The notes under the pieces are model-generated. The model was not told the DNA's origin, ran no database searches, and saw only the letters and a program-made list of their open reading frames with translations. Shown here one piece after another: positions 12,300-23,939 of a stretch of DNA of 64,000 bases (within the stretch, counting starts at the first letter, position 1; the number at the start of each line of letters is the position of its first letter). Location: the NCBI GenBank assembly GCA_936432065.2, contig OW386293.2, positions 29,152,234-29,216,233 of the forward strand. Direction: 5' to 3'. Position numbers and translations under genes: made by a program. The stretch is from Rutpela maculata. Taxonomy: Eukaryota; Arthropoda; Insecta; Coleoptera; Cerambycidae.

Positions 12300-12377
12300 A
12301 TCAAGAGTACTACAAAATGAATACTAAAGTTACAGAGGTGGTTATTCTAGATTTATACCTAAAACCATTTATGACTT

Positions 12378-13962
12378 ATAGACTAGTAGATGGTGACAGA
12401 AAATCAGAACTGATAGCCTACCGTCTGCAAGTAATTTAGTCAGTATTATCTATACAGTAAAGCTCAATTTTTGGTACTTTCAAGGTTTGCCCGCATGCAC
12501 CGGATGTAGGAAACGATTTCCGGTTTGCATAAAAAAACAATGTTTTCAACTGATACACTACCGTCTGCAAAGTTCATAATTCGAAATTAAAGGAATAAAA
12601 ATATGTCGGAAGCGCTTTTGCAGACAGTTCTGTCATGCACCAAACCTTATACAGGGTACTCCAAAATGTATCAAATTTTAGTAAAAAAAAAAAAATGATA
12701 ATTTACCGTCTGCAAACAGTACAAAATGATGATTCTGGTTCATGAAGACGAGTAGGGGAAAGGTTCACACGTTTACGATATGCACGTCACCATATCGTGC
12801 GCATGTCAACTTGTTATTTTTTTTACAACTTTGAACAACTGTTTACCGTCTGCAGCTAAAAAGAAAACATGATTTAAAAATAGAGCTTCGATAAAGAATT
12901 ATTTGCCGATAGATTAAATGTGTACAAAGCACTTTCCCCTTAACGTATTTGTGTAAAAAAATGGGGGTAACTTTTACCAATTATTTACTGTCTGCAACTT
13001 GATAAAAAGAAAGATTATTGATTCAAATATGCAATTATCTAATTTGCAGACAATGCGCACATGCACGAGAGTCACAATAAAGTGTCAAAAATATTGAGCA
13101 ACGCATCTTTGCCTAAGCATCAAGCTTAAAAGTTGAGGAGTATGGCTGGTGCAAATCGGAGGACTGTTTGATAGAGATGAAATGCCACAAACCGTCAAAG
13201 AAATTTTTGTAGCTGATAACGACAACGGTACGAAAATACCGTAGTTTTCTTGTTAATTCCAATGAATTTCAAATGCTGATTAATTTTTAAAATTACAGTC
13301 GCAATTACCAGTAACAGTGTGGTCGAGGAGGATAACGAACAAATAATGCTCACCGACAACAATGCTGATAATGATTCAGATGAAGAAAACTTGTTTTAGA
13401 ACATATCAGTGACAGCGAGGAAGATATGTATCATTTCACTGAGGATTATCGGAAAACGTTCCAGGAGTCAGTGGTTGAGAATGGTTATGTTGAAGAAGAA
13501 ACAGGCGGCGAACAAAATTTTTTATAAATAATAATAATTATTATTATTATTATGATATGTGTAAGATTTTTGTTACAACTTTAATAAAATCATATTTTTT
13601 CAATTGAATTTAACTACGACGCAAATTATCGATCAACTTTATCGAATACCAGCACTAATGCTGGTCCGTGTGCATCTGCATGTTGTCTGCCCATCCGAAA
13701 AAAATATACTTGCATAACTTAGCTTACACAATTTTGTGTTGCAGAAGGTAAAGAGTTGTTTTTGGTGCATATCGTACACGAAGAGATATCAAACGGAATT
13801 CGAGTTTTGACTCTATTGTGGCTCTCGTGCATGTGGGCGTTGAAAGTAAACCTTGAAAGTACCAAAAATTGAGCTTTATTGTATACATAATACTGACTAA
13901 ATGGCTTGCAGACGGTAGGCTATCAGTTCTGATTTTCTGTCACCATCTACTAGTCTATTATC
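12378..13962. mobile_element. TIR element with subterminal ACCGTCTGCAA array, carrying locus 4
   Basis: About 115 bases at 12378-12492 are the reverse complement of 13847-13962; shared words include 'gactagtagatggtgacag', 'agaactgatagcctaccgt' and 'aaaattgagctttattgta'. The word ACCGTCTGCAA occurs at 12420, 12560, 12705 and 12845 (last base changed), with ACTGTCTGCAA at 12987, so five steps of 140-145 bases, and once inverted in the right arm at about 13907. The regular array may be a set of transposase-binding sites, by analogy with other TIR elements. A two-exon remnant of the LPP/YGW family occupies the right-hand part. No target duplication was identified. Confidence 0.85.
13100..13540 (+). 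pseudogene. LPP/YGW/CXC family, last two exons (locus 4)
   Basis: A short frame near 13130 reads EEYGW in one phase and then, shifted, LFDRDEMPQTVKEIFV, matching the YGW...W/F.G..P..I..I layout of locus 7. A donor AACG|GTACGA (near 13228) and acceptor TTACAG|TCGCA (near 13298) join in phase and lead into the acidic stretch EEDNEQ, NADNDSDEEN and a TAG. Beyond it the frame HISDSEEDMYHFTEDY continues the acidic character, suggesting the TAG is a disabling mutation. The N-terminal part is absent. An AATAAA-like word and (TTA)n follow at 13530-13555. Confidence 0.55.
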
Positions 13963-14667
13963 TAAACCAGTTGAAATGGATCAAGCGAATTTTTAGGCTG
14001 AAATTAAATCCACATTTTTTTGAGAAATAAAATAGATATCGACATGCGATTTTAAGGATTTGAGAGATAATTTATTTGTGAAACAGCGAGTTTAGCCTGA
14101 TTTTTTTAATTTGAAGCACGTTGCTATCTACCGAGTGTGAATGAAAGGTGTGTTTTTTTTACTAAACTATAACTTCCGAGATTTCACAAAAATTATTTTA
14201 TATTTTTTTGATGCACATTTTTTTGTCACTGGTTTATGGGGAAAAAAGCAATTTCTCAAATTTTTGGTCTCTCTTATTTTATAAGATTCTGATTTTTTTC
14301 TAAAAACCTATAATTTTTCCTTTATTTTTGCCGTTAAGCCTTGTTGTGTTTAGTTTATGATGGCTGCTTTAAAATTATAATAAGTGCATTAGTTTTGTAT
14401 TTTTAGTTCATGGTGATCAGTGAAGTACCCAAAATCTGTATACGTACACGAGCTGCTGACCCTTTTTTGCGTTCCTACATCAAAATTTAAAAAACATAAC
14501 TCCAATTATCTCCGAAACGGTTAAAGATATCAAGTTGAAGTTTGGCACATATATAAAGGGCTTTACCTGTAGATTAAAACGATATCGTTTTCAAATTTTC
14601 TTGATCTATTTTTCACACAGAGAAATACAAAAATACACGAAAAAACCGCTGCCCAAGGAATCACTAC
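13963..14667. repeat. AT-rich stretch; part repeated inverted at 17.2 kb
   Basis: The segment around 14068-14205 resembles the reverse complement of 17195-17305; both contain a 'ttgtgaaacag' word, 'gaagcacgtt' and 'aacttccgagatt'. The remainder shows no gene. Confidence 0.5.
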
Positions 14668-14811
14668 TTCCACATCCAGATTCTCTATCCAAGTCACTCA
14701 CAACGAAAAAACTGTGTATGTGGAAATAATTGTTTATGGAACTTTAATAATATAATATTTGAAATCCTCTACCTGGTGGTAATAGGGGGGTGGTAGTGGG
14801 TAGTGCGGGTG

Positions 14812-15299
14812 GATGAAGTAAAAAAATATTTTGAGGTTTCTGGTTCTTGTATGTACACTAAATCACATTTTTTTTCATCCCCTTTAATAAGGGGGTGGGG
14901 GTGGTAATGGGGGTGACTAATGCCAAATTTTTTTTTAAGACCTTAGCTTCTCTTGTATATACTAAATACCAATTTTATGGACTCCTACCTGCTTGATTTA
15001 CCCATTTACCCTAAATTTACCCCAATTTACTCCCCAACCCTTCGTCGGAACAACATGACAATATAATCTAGTTCCAGATCTCGTTAAAGTACATACGTGT
15101 ACCAAATTTCAAGTCAATATCTTAAACGGTTCCAGAGTAAACGTGCGCACAAAAAAGTTACAGACAGACAGACAGAAATTTTTTTTCGCTCAAACTTAAA
15201 ATCTCGACGTTTTCTGACATTTTAAGCCTATTTGAACAATAAAAAATTTAAAAAATTTTTTTGTCGTTACTATACTTCCACTGGATGTGGAAGTAATTG
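14812..15299 (+). repeat. Dispersed repeat ending in a short hairpin, copy 2
   Basis: This is collinear with 860-1277. It adds a (CAGA)n microsatellite near 15162-15176 and ends in a perfect stem CTTCCAC/GTGGAAG followed by TAATT. A related word pair, 'cttccacatccag', occurs upstream at 14668. Helentron-like by the 3' hairpin only; see copy 1. Confidence 0.65.
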
Positions 15300-15633
15300 T
15301 ATGCATGGCTTTTAATTGAAATAAAGTGAGATAAAATAGAATCTAAATAAACAGTAAAAAAAATTATTAATTTTTATAAGCACCTATTATTATTTACAAT
15401 GTCAACTAAAGAAAAAGAGAAGTACCAAACTTATTATTATTGGTGGAACAATACAAATAAAATGTGTATTACCGAGGAAAAATATATTTTTTCTGAAATC
15501 GATAGGCAATGTCTACATTTTCGGAGCGATTTCAGATCGAAAAATGCACAATTCCAGAGTATTTTAGTCCGTTGCTAAGAAACTATCCTAAAACAGACCG
15601 GAAAAGATCCGTTGCCAAGTAACGATCAACAAA

Positions 15634-15693
15634 ACTGTACGGGAATGTTAATTTCCCGGCCTAGGCCGGGAAAGTAACATTCCCATACGGTTT
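15634..15693. repeat. GC-rich perfect-centre palindrome
   Basis: The arms 'gggaatgtta' and 'tttcccggcctaggccggga' form an almost perfect inverted repeat centred near 15663 on CCTAGG. Confidence 0.85.
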
Positions 15694-15844
15694 TTTATAT
15701 ATATTTTAGACAGTAAATGAATACACGCAGACAAACCAACTCGCGTTAAAATTGCATTTATTATTAAGCAGTTAGATTGTAATGAAGAAATGTTATGCAT
15801 TAATACAAATTCCTTAATTTATAATAATATTTATTGTGATTTCA

Positions 15845-15985
15845 GAAAAAATAGTATGTGTACTTCGGTGTGAAAGCACATTCCCGGACTTCAATGCTTG
15901 TTGGCCTCGGCTAGCGCCTCGGCCAACAATTTGCATCGTCGTCCGGGAATGTATTGCTTTCACACCTAAATACACAATATACTAT
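15845..15985. repeat. Second palindrome with related GGGAATG words
   Basis: The left arm contains 'ggtgtgaaagcacattcccg' and 'tgttggcc'; the right arm contains their complement around 15920-15970. The centre is near 15917. Sharing CATTCCC/GGGAATG with the palindrome at 15.65 kb suggests one element family or the two ends of one element, which I cannot prove. Confidence 0.75.
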
Positions 15986-16018
15986 ATTCACTATGAACTG
16001 AAAGCACAAAAATGTACT

Positions 16019-17010
16019 TATTATTTTTTTTCTTTTTTTCGGTTTCCCGTTGGCGGACAGGGCTTCCGTGGCCTCTGACATCACACGATAGCCGCGCCGG
16101 CTAATTCATTGCAGTCACTCTCCACGACCTGTGGAGTTAGTGACTGTAAACACCTCAATCATGTGCCCTAAGCAGACAAAGAGACTCCAAGATAACCGCC
16201 TTCTGCATCTGACCTGCCAACCATTCTGAGAGCAGCGAAGGCTTCATCCCTCCGAGTACACCGATTATTAGGACGACCATCTTGACCGAGTAGTCTGGGT
16301 ACAGCACTTGGAGCTCATACCGGAGATCACGATATTTGGTCCGTTTTTCCCCCTCCTTCAAAGGGATGTTTGTCTCAGCAGGTGCTGAGAATTCGATGAC
16401 AAACATCACTTTGTTCTGATGATCGAGGAGGACTATGTCAGGCTTGTTGGCTTGAATGAGCCTGACGGTCGGGAATGAGTAGTTCCAATAAATTTGGCAC
16501 CTCTCGTTCTCGACAACGGACTCAATATCTCCGGGGATATAGTAAGGCAGCACTGGTGTTTGATCTACCCCGTACGAGTGCCATGATGGTAGTATAGCAC
16601 TCGTAAAGCCGCGTTATGACGGTGGATGTAGGCCGAAATCGCGTATATCGGGCATGCTGAAAGCAAATGCATCAGCGATTCCGGCGCCTGACGGCAGGTC
16701 CTGCAGTTGATGTCAGGGACCTCTACACCCATTACGAGGCTTCGGTAGACCAAGGTGTTTATTACACCATCCTGACAGGCCTCGATCTCCGACTTAAGCC
16801 CAGCTGATCTTTAAAAGGCGAGAATGTCAGCCTAGTCGATAAACCCAGTGTTTCTATGTTCTTATAGTACACACCGTGCATGGGTTTATCGACATGCTGC
16901 CTGAACAGATTCTCCTGTTCGGCAGCTTTTATTTGGGCTTTCAGACGATTTGGCTGAAGCTTGGTACTTATTATTATTATTATTATTATTTTAGAGAAGC
17001 CGTCATAAGG
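16019..17010 (-). pseudogene. LINE 3' end encoding zinc knuckle and restriction-like endonuclease
   Basis: Minus-strand frames give, in order, a segment with QPNRLKAQIKAAEQENLFRQ and HVDKPMHGVYY, a Cys knuckle CRTCRQAPESLMHLLSACP, a linker with RHNAALRVLYYH, and a PD-(D/E)XK-type nuclease: KPDIVLLD, then VIEFSAP, then EKRTKYRDL, GVLGG and a terminal LLRAHD before the stop at 16155. This is the layout of R2/R4/Dong-type LINEs that cut with a restriction-like enzyme rather than an AP endonuclease. One frameshift lies near 16810 and another between the knuckle and nuclease near 16560. The 3' UTR ends in an A-rich tail then TAATAA at 16019-16035. The reverse transcriptase is missing (5' truncation). 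A shorter copy lies at 7.2-7.5 kb. Confidence 0.75.
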
Positions 17011-17194
17011 TATTATAATAATCTACAACGATCTGCTCTTACGAACCCCAATAAGGCCTAACCCCAAAAACAATGAAAATATGACAGATTTTTAGATATA
17101 AATCGGTATCTTATAAAATAGAGAGATATAAAAAAATTGAAAAATTGCATTTTCCCCATAAATCAGTGACTAAAAAAGTGCGCATAAAAAAATA

Positions 17195-17340
17195 TAAAAT
17201 AATTGTTGTGGAATCTCGGAAGTTATAGAGTTTGGTAAACACCCTGTAGATATTAACGTGCTTCAAAATAAAAAAAATAAGTAAAACTCTCTGTTTCACA
17301 AATGGGGGGGGGGGGGGTACGCTTGATTTTCTTCCCCCCG
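17195..17340. repeat. Inverted partner of 14.1 kb, plus G14 run
   Basis: This matches the reverse complement of about 14068-14205. It is followed at about 17304-17318 by a run of 14 G residues and then an inverted 'GATGAGCGGGGGG' word at 17330-17348. Confidence 0.55.
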
Positions 17341-17349
17341 CTCATCAAC

Positions 17350-18660
17350 AATTAGTTTGGAGGAAGATTTCATCGCTCTTCACTTTTCAAAGCTTTTCAG
17401 CACGCGCCAGCCTGGGGTCCTTTCTAACAGAGTTGGCTTTTCAAGTTCATGGACTTGGTAAATTTTAAAAAACAACGCCCCCCTTCAACAATCCCCTCTC
17501 AGGGTGTGGCACTTAAAAAATGTATATATTTATTGGAGCTGAAGTAGAATCAAATTTTAAGAATAAAAGGTTCTATGCAATTTTTCACATAAATTGAGTT
17601 TTTAAGTGATAATGACTTCAAAATTGCGATTTTAGCTTAAAAAAAGGTATTTCCAAACGGCTTCCGTCAAGTATCTCGAAAAGTATTACTTTATCAAAAA
17701 AAAATGTTCCAGACCAATTACAGAAAGTACAAACTGGGAATTAATTTTTTTTTTTTATTGATGTAGAATTAATAATTTCGGAGATATTTAAGTTTATATT
17801 TGGTATCCGAGTGTTTCGAAATTACCTTTAAAGTTTAAAAGGCTAGTGCTTTAAATGAGCAAAAAAAAATTGAGCATCTGGTAATGCTACATCTTTAGGA
17901 AAAACTGTATTTGAGATAGTTTTTAGTTTTTTTTTAATATTACTTTAAACTGCTGTTTTTTTTTTTACTTATTTCAGTTACCAAAAATGAATTGTTTGTT
18001 TTCTTTTCTCCTAAAATGTATTTTTTGTCAAATCGACACTTGTTCAATAAATTTTTTTGCAATTCCATGGCATCCTATTAAATTGAAAACCTAAATTGAA
18101 ACCGTGTGTGGACTTTGCGGGAAAATATTGAAAAAACTAAAAATGCGAATTTCGTAATGGGGCTCAAAATTAGATTCTGAACAACTTTTTCTAATAACTT
18201 TTTTCGATATCTTCAACGCGAAACAAAATATCGGGAATGGGCCCCATTTGGGGGGCTGCCAGTTTGTTACTTAAATTTAAGTTGGTAGTCTCGAAATGTG
18301 CATCTTATATAGGACTACAATTGTGCCAAAGCTCAAATCTGGATTTCAAAAAATTACGAAAATATCCGGGTGTCTTCATTTTAAATGAGACACATTGTAT
18401 ATAGAGACAGAATATAATTTAAATGACATTGCATTTGAAAACATCTTAACATTTGGGATTCCAAAAATTGTCTTGTTTAAAACAAATATAAACGCAGTTG
18501 ATCTGTTTCTTGGACAAGAGATCACAGACTTCAATGCAATATACGCATTTACAATCACCTGTAGCAATATTTATTTCTATCCATCTTTGCCATTTCCTTT
18601 TCTGTAACGTTCACAAAATAGAACGATATAAAGCATTCCAACAGTTTTTTCCAAAATTTT
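17350..18660. other. AT-rich stretch without recognisable gene
   Basis: Contains 'cagcacgcgccag' near 17399, resembling a hAT-type end seen at 30.67 kb, but without a partner I can place. No coding similarity. Confidence 0.4.
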
Positions 18661-18684
18661 TAAATGAAAACTAGGTATAATAAT

Positions 18685-19196
18685 GGTGCGAGCTATTCAC
18701 TTTTAAATATATTAAAGTACACAAGGTGGAGCAAAGACTGATAAATGTATTCTTAAAGGGAATTGTCAGTCTACAAAATACAAAACAACTGAGACAATTA
18801 CAGAGTATTACACTACAAAAACTATTTCTCCTGGATACGTTATCTTTGGAAAATTTTACTTTACAGTTAGTAACCTTAATGGCCCTTTATACTGGTCATA
18901 GCTTACAGATACTGTCGAAAATTAAAATATACAATATTGGAAATTTAAACATTACCACAAGGGTGGTATTAATATTTAAGAAATTTAAGACCTCGTCACC
19001 AATTAAACAGCAACATAAATTAATGTTGCCTTATTTTTCCGAGAGACCTGTACTTTGCGTAGCTTTGACACTATCAATTTATATAAACAAAACTACAGGA
19101 ATTAGAGACCGTCTCATTGCACATAAGAAACCATATAAAGTAGCGTCTATACAAATAAAAACAACACTCAAAAGAAGTGGACTTGTTACTTGCTAG
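18685..19196 (+). pseudogene. Tyrosine recombinase remnant (phage-integrase-like, DIRS/Crypton type)
   Basis: The open frame from 18726 matches the core of arthropod transposon-encoded tyrosine recombinases: LSLENFTLQLVTLMAL, then the first catalytic box read here as TGHSLQILSKIKI, then KFKTSSP, LMLPYFSERPVLC and ALTLSIYINKT, and a KKPYK...LKRSG stretch. In the family, as I recall it, the box carries the first catalytic arginine (HRVQTLS); here that position is Ser. The C-terminal His-x-x-Arg and Tyr boxes are lost at the stop codon. A short in-phase-shifted match (GASYSLLN) extends the homology upstream to about 18685. It is a dead fragment. Whether it derives from a DIRS-like retroelement or a Crypton cannot be decided from this piece. 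Confidence 0.65.
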
Positions 19197-19247
19197 TAAT
19201 ATTTTTGCGATAGCCTTGCAGACCACTCTAAATATGCCAAGAATATA

Positions 19248-19515
19248 TTAAGGTGGGCGGTTTCGTGAACGTAATTCGAGAATTTCGAACTGAACCGATT
19301 GAAAAATTTTTTAGGCTATTTAAAACTAAAAAAAAGAAAAAAAAATTTAAGTACTTGTGCGAAAATGAAAAAAAATATTTTTTTTTGACTTTTCAATAGT
19401 CTGGTACCATTCTATAATGTTGGCTATCAAAAAATTTTTCGAATCGGTTCAGAGATGTAACAGAAATTTTCGAACTACCAAATCATTTTCTTAAGCACGG
19501 CACCGGCACCCTTAA
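19248..19515 (+). mobile_element. Palindromic MITE with TTAA ends, copy 1
   Basis: The segment starts TTAAGGTGGGCGG and ends GGCACCCTTAA. Internally, 'gaaccgattgaaaaatttttt' and its complement form a further inverted repeat. The same unit lies in reverse orientation at 58433-58739, with the same termini. TTAA at both ends suggests a TTAA-specific (piggyBac-like) target, but the termini do not have a typical piggyBac CCC start. Confidence 0.8.
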
Positions 19516-19705
19516 GGCACTAGATTAAATTCATACATTTTACAATTTTTGTTCTTGTCCACAAAAACTGTAATTATGGGTAATTAATATTGTTATGAAA
19601 TTATATTGAAAAATATTATTAAAATATAACATGAATAAAATGAAAAGTTTGATCTAATTTTACCCAAATTATATAGCAGTAAATCGCCGAACAACTTTAA
19701 ACAAC

Positions 19706-19823
19706 TACAGGGTGTTCTATTAAGAACGGACCAGGAAGTATACGTTAAGATTAAACGACTTACCTGGTAAGGAAGTTCAATCGTAATTATATAACTGGTC
19801 CGTTCCCTATAGAACACACCTTC
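19706..19823. mobile_element. Short MITE with TACAGGGTGTTCTAT ends
   Basis: The left arm 'cagggtgttctat' followed by 'gaacggaccag' pairs with the right arm 'ctggtccgttcc' then 'atagaacacacc'. It is 118 bases long. Its interior matches the start of the MITE at 20001-20299 in opposite orientation. Confidence 0.7.
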
Positions 19824-20000
19824 AATGAATAAATAAACAAAATACACTTTTCACTTCCCACCCATTCAAAGCGATTTACAGATTTTTCTCTGCGAAGCGT
19901 TATGAATGGAAATGACATAGTGTATTAGGCAATGGGCATATAGCTTGAGTCAGCTATCTTTTCTTTCAACCAAGTGCGCTGTTGGCAGTTTGGAAGCAAC

Positions 20001-20299
20001 TACAGGGTGTTCTATACGGAACGGACCAGTCATATAATTACGATTGAACTTCCTTACCCCAAGTAAGTCGATTAATCATAAATTATTGAGTAATATATGT
20101 GTTTTATTAACTTTAAAACGCGTTTCCTTACAAATGTTAATAACAATTAGTTTAAATTTGAATTCAAAATTGAAAATAATATCTAAAGTACTTTCTGAGA
20201 TTAAAAAAAAAATTAAGCCGTTTCGGACATACGTTCTTCATAAATGACATAAGGAATCACACCCTGAAATATTGCCACGTCATTAAGGAACACCCTGTA
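20001..20299. mobile_element. MITE with TACAGGGTGTTC ends, 299 bp
   Basis: Begins TACAGGGTGTTC and ends GGAACACCCTGTA. The right half (20163-20297) is repeated at 41375-41555, including 'aatatctaaagtacttt' and 'gaaatattgccacgtcatt' with a few changes. CAGGGTG termini next to TA are typical of mariner-like MITEs in insects. Confidence 0.7.
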
Positions 20300-22419
20300 T
20301 AAAAATAATCAAACAATGAAACTTTCTCTAAAATGAACTCTAAAATCGATAAACTCAGTAATAGATACGCTATAGGATAAGTCATAAGTCATCACGTGGA
20401 GACAAAACATAAATGTAGACAATCGCTCAGAATGAATAAGCCAAAAAAATCATATCTGGAATAATCGCAGAGATACGAAAACGGGATATAGACCTTTTTC
20501 GGTAAACTATTCCAGTGAAGTAAAATTAATCACAATGTACTTATTATAAAAATCAATTTCAGTTTAACAATCATATCATTCCCGTACCGTTTAGGTATAA
20601 CCAATTATTCTCCTTATCTATTTGGATTATGTTTACTTTATACTATGGAAATATGTTCTAAAACGTGCGTAGATGATAACAATAAATGACGTTGCAATAT
20701 TTATATTTTATTCCTAAAATATGCTGTAAGACCGTCGTCGCCGGATTATGATTAAAACGAGTGTTGCGGATTGGATTAAGAGAACGGCGTAATTGTTGTA
20801 GATCATAGAGAAATTGATGAAAATAATAAAATAACAATTTTTTCAAACTGTACTAAAAATCGACTTGGAAAGATTTTCAGTTTTTAAAGACGCATATGTC
20901 GACTGACGAGACAAAATTTTGGAAGCTACGCTATAATTGGGACAATTTTTCATTTAGCCTTTTTGGTGATATGTTCAGAATAGGTAAATATTGAAAACTA
21001 AGAAGTTTCCTCCCCTAATAGTGGAATGAAATTAAAATTTGTAGAGAATTGTTTTACAATAGCAATTTTTTTTGCTGGAACTTGTCGGAAACATACAAAT
21101 CTACAGTGCGTTTCATAAAGTGGTGCCAAACAAATACTAGTTTTTTTTTAACTGGAATACACTATATTTTTTATATATCTGTATTTGACTCTTAATTCTC
21201 TATCCAGGAATATATTATTTTTTGAACTTAACTCTGCGGCGTTACCACATTTTTCACTTTTTCCGAAAAATAATGCATTTAAAGTAGAGTAAAATCTGCA
21301 AAAAAACGTATTTACGTAGATTTCACCGTCGTTTTACTCTGAGTTTATGTCAATCCATGTTATAATTTCAAGGCCTCTCCGAGCTGACTTCAATCACAAA
21401 GTGTTCTCCACGGCGATTCAAACTATTACATTTTGAAACTGCCATAACTCATTTTTTTCAAATGGAACACCCTGTATGTATTTAGTTCAAGTGTTTCGGC
21501 AATCAATGACCTACATGCTGACACCTCATAGAAACTTTTTTCCGCTTGATTTTGCTTGAAACTGTCGACAAAATCTCTACTCGAATGGTGATGTAGAAAG
21601 GAGGTTAGGCTGAGACAGAATATGTCTATCGAAGATATGATAAAAATAAATATATATGTATGCATAACCATAAACTTCATCCAGGAAAATAATAATAAAA
21701 ATAAAAAGAAGCAGATAGGTATACTAGACATACGTATTACAGGTGCGCAATAAGAAATTTCAGGAGGACTTTAAAATTACAGTATCATTTCAAGAAGCTT
21801 TTAAAGTTTAAACATTTCGATGACAATTCAATAGTTAAATATTCACACATTTTTCTACGATTATTACAAATTTTTTTAAATTTATAATAAATTTATAATA
21901 CAGACTAAAAAAGATATACAATTCATTACTGAACCATAACAGATACGAAAAAAATTAATAGAAATATTATTGTAGAAAATTTAGTCATCTTTAATTTTGC
22001 AGATAGCCACTTTTTGATTGGGGCTAACCGCTTTCGAGATATGAACGAAAAACCAAAAACCGGGACCTTCTTCGTGCAACTCTGCACTCCCCGCACCTCC
22101 TTTGTTCGGGGACTTTTGATATGTTTACCTCCTAAATAGTCCAAACACAGCCTTCAAGTCAAAAATTGTGATCTCGCCATTTCCCTTATTGAATGTTCAA
22201 TTTTAATAATTTATCCGCAATTTGGCTGTATTTATTCGGCATGTAGTAGTATAAATATAGTTTTTGAGTGATCAATACTAACTATAAATTGATTTGGTAT
22301 TAACAAATTATAATATGGGACATAAAACCATCCAGTATATTATTTGGTGAATATATCTATCTAACTCTCCAGAAACTTATTGTACCTCTTGCAAGAGCAA
22401 ATTCTTTCGAGTGCACAAG
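20300..22419. other. AT-rich stretch without recognisable gene
   Basis: A lone 'aacaccctgtat' MITE-end word occurs near 21470. No supported reading frame or paired repeat. Confidence 0.4.
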
Positions 22420-22420
22420 T

Positions 22421-23939
22421 AATAATAACACAGCCCCACAAAAAAAAAATTCAAAGCAGTGAACCATGTATTTTCGGTCGCTGAATCCGAATCCGGGGTC
22501 AAAAAAAATCGTACACCCTCAAAATCATTAGCTGGAGCCAAAAACACCCTTGAAATGGGATAAAAAGAAGATTAAGCTACGAGAATAGTTGTTACCTCTT
22601 AATCAATCGAATTATACAAATTAAGATTAAACAGCAGCGTACATACAATAGATATGAAATACACCCCCAGGGAGGGGCGAAAACTAGCCCCCATATATAA
22701 AAAAAATCGATCCAAAACAGCAATGACTGCTGAAAAAGCTCGAAATGTCTAAGTTTTGTTAAAGTGTTAAGAAACTACATCAGGTCCGACGTAATCTTCA
22801 TAAACTGCCCCTATAGGGTTGAGAACAACCACTCTTAAGTTCAAAGGACACGAGAAAAACAAGAAAAAACGTAAAATCCAACAGGATCTATATTTTCATG
22901 GATGCTATGATTGGCTGAAATTGCGTAGTACTCTAAAATAGAACCAATAACTTACGTACCTACACGGGGGTTGCGAGAATTTGTGATATTTCCTATATCT
23001 GTAAGATGCTGAAAAAACAGAGAGAAACTAACCGGATTTACATTTTTATGGATGCTATGATTGGCAAAAATCGTGTTGCACACTTAGAGTTTGAAACTCA
23101 TGTCCTATAAATGTTATTAAGTAACACCCCCAGAAAGGATGTAAACTACCCTGATTCAAGATCTAACGAAAAAGCTATACTGTTGCTTATTCGTTTCATT
23201 TCCATAGTTCCTCAACCCCGTGGGGGAGGTTTTCAAGCACAGCGTCGAACATAGTCTAGTTTCTTTCTTCCACACAACGCAGGTTTTTCGAATTTTTATA
23301 GACGTCACTGTAACTTTTTATAGTCAAACCTTATATAGGGGGTAGTTTTCACACCCTCTGAGGGTTGACACTATAGAATGTTGATGGTACGTAAGTTTCT
23401 AGTTCTATTTTAGAGTACTACGCAATTTCAGCCAATCATAGCATCCATGAAAATAGAAATCCTATTGCATTTTACGTTTTTTCTTGTTTCTCTCGTGTCC
23501 TTTAAACTTGGGGGTGGTTGTTCTCAACTCTATAGGGGCAGTTTATGAAGATTACGTCGGACCTGATGCAGTTTCTTATCACTTTAACAAAACTTAGACA
23601 TTTTGAGCTTTTTCAGCAGTCATTGCTGTTTTGGATCGATTTTTTTATATATGGAGGTTAGTTTTCGCCCCTCCCTGGGGTGTGTTTTATATCTATTGTA
23701 TGTACGCTGCTGTTTAACCTTAATTTGTATAATTCGATTGATTAAGATGTAACAACTATTCTCGTAGCTTAATATTCTTTTTATCCCATTTCAGGGATGT
23801 TTTTTGGCTCTAGCTAATGATTTTGGAGGTGTATGATTTTTTTTGACCCCGGATTCGGATTCAGCGACCGAAAATACATAGGAATACATGGTTCGCTGCT
23901 TTGAACTTTTTTTGTGTGTGTGGGGCTGTGTAATTACAC
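22421..23939. mobile_element. Large fold-back element (about 540-bp arms), ACACAGCC ends, copy A
   Basis: The left arm (22421-22970) is the reverse complement of the right arm (23380-23939). Shared blocks include 'ccgaatccggggtcaaaaaa', 'ttaatcaatcgaattatac', 'gtccgacgtaatcttcat' and 'catggatgctatgattggc'. The ends are ACACAGCCCCACAAAA and its complement. The same kind of terminus and the subterminal word 'ttcggattcag' occur in the element at 28.8-29.6 kb, so the two are related. No coding capacity. Confidence 0.9.
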
